DNA of 64,000 bases from Stramonita haemastoma (Eukaryota > Mollusca > Gastropoda > Neogastropoda > Muricidae), in NCBI GenBank assembly GCA_030674155.1, contig CM060325.1, forward strand, positions 49,558,332 to 49,622,331. The letters run 5' to 3'. The notes under the pieces are model-generated. The model had not been told where the DNA came from and searched no databases. It worked only from the letters and a program-made list of their open reading frames with translations. A program made the translations under genes and the position numbers. Of the stretch, positions 61,197 to 64,000 are shown one piece after another. Numbering within the stretch: position 1 is the stretch's first letter; each line of letters starts with the position of its first letter.

Positions 61197-61590
61197 TTAC
61201 ATCTTCAAAGGGCACAACAAGTCAACAACAAAAAAGGAAGGAAATTTATTACATATTTTAAAGGGCACAGTGATTCAAAACAGACAATTTATCACATCTT
61301 TAAAGGGCACAACAAGTCAAAAAAGACAATGCCATTGTCTTTTCAAAGGGCACAGCAAGATAAAAGGACAACTTTATTGCATCTTTTAAGGGAACAGCAA
61401 GACCAACATTGTGTTGTTGTTGCATCTTTAAGGGCACAGCAAGTCAAAAAAGACCATTTTATTACATCTTTACAGGACGTAGTAAGTTTTAAAGGGCATA
61501 CAAATTTATTTATTTGGTGAGGGGGAGGGGGGTTTGGGGGAGGGGAGTAGTTTGTTTTTGTGTGTGGCTGTTTTAAGGGCACAGTGAGTC
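61197..61590. repeat. Tandem repeat, about 45-bp unit, about 8 copies
   Basis: The unit is approximately catctttaaagggcacaaca plus agtcaaaaaagacaattta. The last copies are separated by a G-rich insert at 61515-61545. Confidence 0.85.
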
Positions 61591-62769
61591 AAAAGCGAAA
61601 AGGTGGGTATTAAGAAAGATCATCGTAGATGAGCATATACATCTCTGACAACCTCCCCCCCCCCCCCCAAAGAAAAGGCACACAAAATAAAAACAACAAA
61701 AACAGGTTAACCCGGATATGTCAAAAGTAGTCAATTGTCATGAAAAGAAGATTGCAAAACACTTGTTTCATAGTGATGTGATTGTTGCAGTTCACATGGT
61801 GCTGTAAGTGTCTACTTTATGCTTTGCTTCCATCAGTTAACACAAAAACAAAATGGACCAGCAGTATATCACAACTGACTTCTGTAACATGTCAGTGACC
61901 ACTCAGTGGACTTAATTCACACTGTGTTGAAATTCTTCTTCTTCTTTTTCATCTTCTTGGTGGTGATCTTCTCTGACCTTTAATCTTTTTCCTCTTGTGT
62001 GTTGTATTTGTGGGTTGTCATCTTTTTTTTTTTTTTTTGTCTGTGCACTAACTTTTGTATTTGATTACAATCAAATTTTTGAGTCAAGATGTCTTCCTTC
62101 CACTTCATACCAAAGAAGCATGTTACAAGAGAAAACAAATTATTGGAAAAATTTTTATGTCAAGAGAAATTATTATACCTCTGTAATTTCACCTCAGCTT
62201 ACTGGTTCAAATACAATCATCACTCTTTTTGTCTTCCTTAGCTGAACAACCCATTTTGTATGTTGCAAATGCATTGTATGGAAAAGTTGTATTGTTAAAT
62301 ATTCTCTGTAAAATTGATGTTAATAATCTTCCTGTAGTGATGTTTAAAAAGAAAATTTATTGAAAAAGTGCAATATGTAATGTAGTGTTCAAGAGTATTT
62401 CTATTTGATTTTGGATATATTCAGTTAATTGATAGTTTGAGAAGAAAAAAATGGAACCAAAAAAAAAAAAAATTTTGTTTTTGTTCATTTATTTTTGGTT
62501 GTTTTTGTTTGCTCTTTTGATTCAAGTGTAGTTTCCATGAATTGATACTGTTTAGAAATGACTGAAAAGATTCATTTGTGAAAAATATAAACAAAACCGT
62601 TTGATTAAAACTGAAAATTTTAAAAAATCTTTTTTTTTCTCTTTTGTTTGTTTAGAGAGAAACAAGATTATGGATGTTTTGTGTAATCTACCATGGATCT
62701 TACAGTATTGTATGAAGATAATGTAGATGTCATGCCCAGTATTTGTGTAGTGTGTGTATGTGTGTGCGT

Positions 62770-62807
<38 letters not shown>

Positions 62808-63289
62808 TGTTCACCCACTCTCTTTCTCTGGTCTCTTGGTGTCTCTTTCTCTCTCCATCTTTCTACCCATGTCTGTTTTGTGTGTGTCTCTCTACAGTTT
62901 TATCATTTTTGGATTGGTGTTGAACTTGTATGATACACATTTTTAAGTCTTGTAAGTTTCTTTTCTTTTTCTTTTTCTTTTTTTTTGGGGGATAAGGGTT
63001 GGGGTTTGTAGTGGGGTTTTTGTTTGTTTGTCATTTTAAAAATAGTTTTGTCTCCTGGATTCTTTTTCTTGAGATCAGATTTTACAGTTAAAGTTCTTGA
63101 TTGTCTTTGGCATGTCATTGTTTGTTTGGCTAGTTTGGGAATTGGGGTGGGGGGTTGTGATACAATATATGAATGCTGCGCACAGTACTGGTATGTAAAT
63201 GTTGCCTTTTGCCTGCCACAAGTTCCTTGGACCACTTTTATACTCATGAATACAAAGGCTGAGAGCTGTATTATTGTGCCATACATGTG

Positions 63290-63348
63290 TGTGTGTGTGC
63301 GTGTCTTGTGTGTCTGTGTGCATGCGCGCATGTGTGCATGCTTGTGAG

Positions 63349-63411
<63 letters not shown>
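63290..63411. repeat. TG microsatellite near window end
   Basis: (TG)n with CATGCGCGCATG interruptions; a smaller array lies at 62749-62808. Confidence 0.93.
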
Positions 63412-63412
<1 letters not shown>

Positions 63413-63654
63413 ACAAATGTTAGCATATATATACATGCTTAAGATTGAACAAGTTTACAAGGTATAAAGGGAAATTTTGATCAGAATTTGGTATGTAAAA
63501 ATTACTGTTGGGATGTGATTTTTTTTTCAAAAGAAAATAAGGATGCTTTTTTGCTGTCAATATGTGTTTACCTCCCCCCCCCCCCCCCCCCTCCCCTCCC
63601 CTCTTTCTTTTTTCTTTCATTTCCTTCCATTCTTTCATTTCAGTGGTCCTCTTT

Positions 63655-63925
63655 TAGAGGATGTTTTCAAATTGTTCGTTGAAATTGATAAACATGTAAC
63701 ATCTGCTTGTACCATTTTTTCTTCAGATTGTTCATTGAAATTGAACATGTAACATTTGTCTGTAAACACTTTTTCTTCATTATTGTTTGTTGAAATTGAA
63801 CATGGAACATTGGGCTGTAATGCGTATTCTTCATGTTGTTAAAAGAAACATGAAATGGAACATGTAACATTTATCTGTAACCCTTTATCTTTAGATTGTG
63901 CGTTGAAATTGAACTTGTATCATCT
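63655..63925. repeat. Tandem repeat, about 54-bp unit, about 5 copies
   Basis: The unit contains ttgttcattgaaattgaaca, tgtaacatttgtctgtaa and ttcttcat. Copies diverge by small indels. Confidence 0.82.
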
Positions 63926-64000
63926 TTTTTAACACATCTTCTTTCCATATAGTGAAAACTATTCTGATGGTTTGAAACTGCGTGTTGGAATACACTCCAC

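Larger units (their letters stand above)
57159..64000. other. TRIM 3' UTR and downstream spacer
   Basis: AT-rich DNA with no recognisable exon on either strand. It includes a triplicated 35-bp stop-codon repeat (57138-57241), a MITE copy (57863-58324), three tandem arrays (60974-61045, 61200-61590, 63655-63930) and TG runs near 62760 and 63350. The 3' end of the TRIM transcript could not be fixed. Confidence 0.6.

Overview
The window is animal nuclear DNA. Its genes are split by GT-AG introns, introns and spacers are crowded with (CA/TG)n, (CT/GA)n and minisatellite arrays, and tRNA-headed SINEs and small inverted-repeat transposons are scattered throughout. The gene content and repeat style fit a lophotrochozoan, most likely a gastropod mollusc. 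That placement is an inference; no marker in the window proves it.

Three protein-coding genes can be reconstructed exon by exon. (1) Bases 3977-27082 (+): cytoplasmic dynein light intermediate chain (DYNC1LI type), eleven exons recognised, first coding exon missing. (2) Bases 43222-49107 (-): a complete five-exon gene for a GDAP1-like, GST-fold, tail-anchored mitochondrial protein of 314 residues. (3) Bases 51303-57158 (+): a complete three-exon TRIM protein (RING, two B-boxes, coiled coil, long disordered linker, NHL-like beta-propeller) of about 991 residues. Genes 2 and 3 are divergent. A strong splice donor at 49563 and an acceptor just before 51240 suggest the TRIM transcript starts within about 450 bp of the GDAP1-like start codon, so the two may share a promoter region.

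Three conserved exons each carry one apparent single-base indel (near 6319, 11331 and 51505) that breaks an otherwise perfect family match. At least two lie in short homopolymer runs and all intron phases still agree, so consensus sequencing error is the simplest explanation.

Layout: 1-3976 is non-coding (intron 1 or upstream DNA). 3977-27082 is the dynein gene, with large minisatellites (7.2-8.0, 15.6-16.3, 17.2-19.0, 23.7-24.6 and 25.9-26.6 kb), a LINE remnant at 20.4 kb and a roughly 0.7 kb TG array. 27083-43221 is non-coding, with SINEs, a MITE and minisatellites. 43222-49107 is the GDAP1-like gene, whose exon 3 is wedged between a SINE and a TTAA-flanked MITE. 49108-51302 is the divergent promoter region. 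51303-57158 is TRIM. 57159-64000 is 3' UTR and spacer, with a second copy of the 33 kb MITE.

The three genes show no evident functional link: microtubule motor adaptor, mitochondrial dynamics and ubiquitin ligase. I found no undescribed multi-gene system. The more notable signals are local: transposons inserted within a few bases of splice sites, tandem duplications that copy exon edges, and MITE families defined by their inverted ends.
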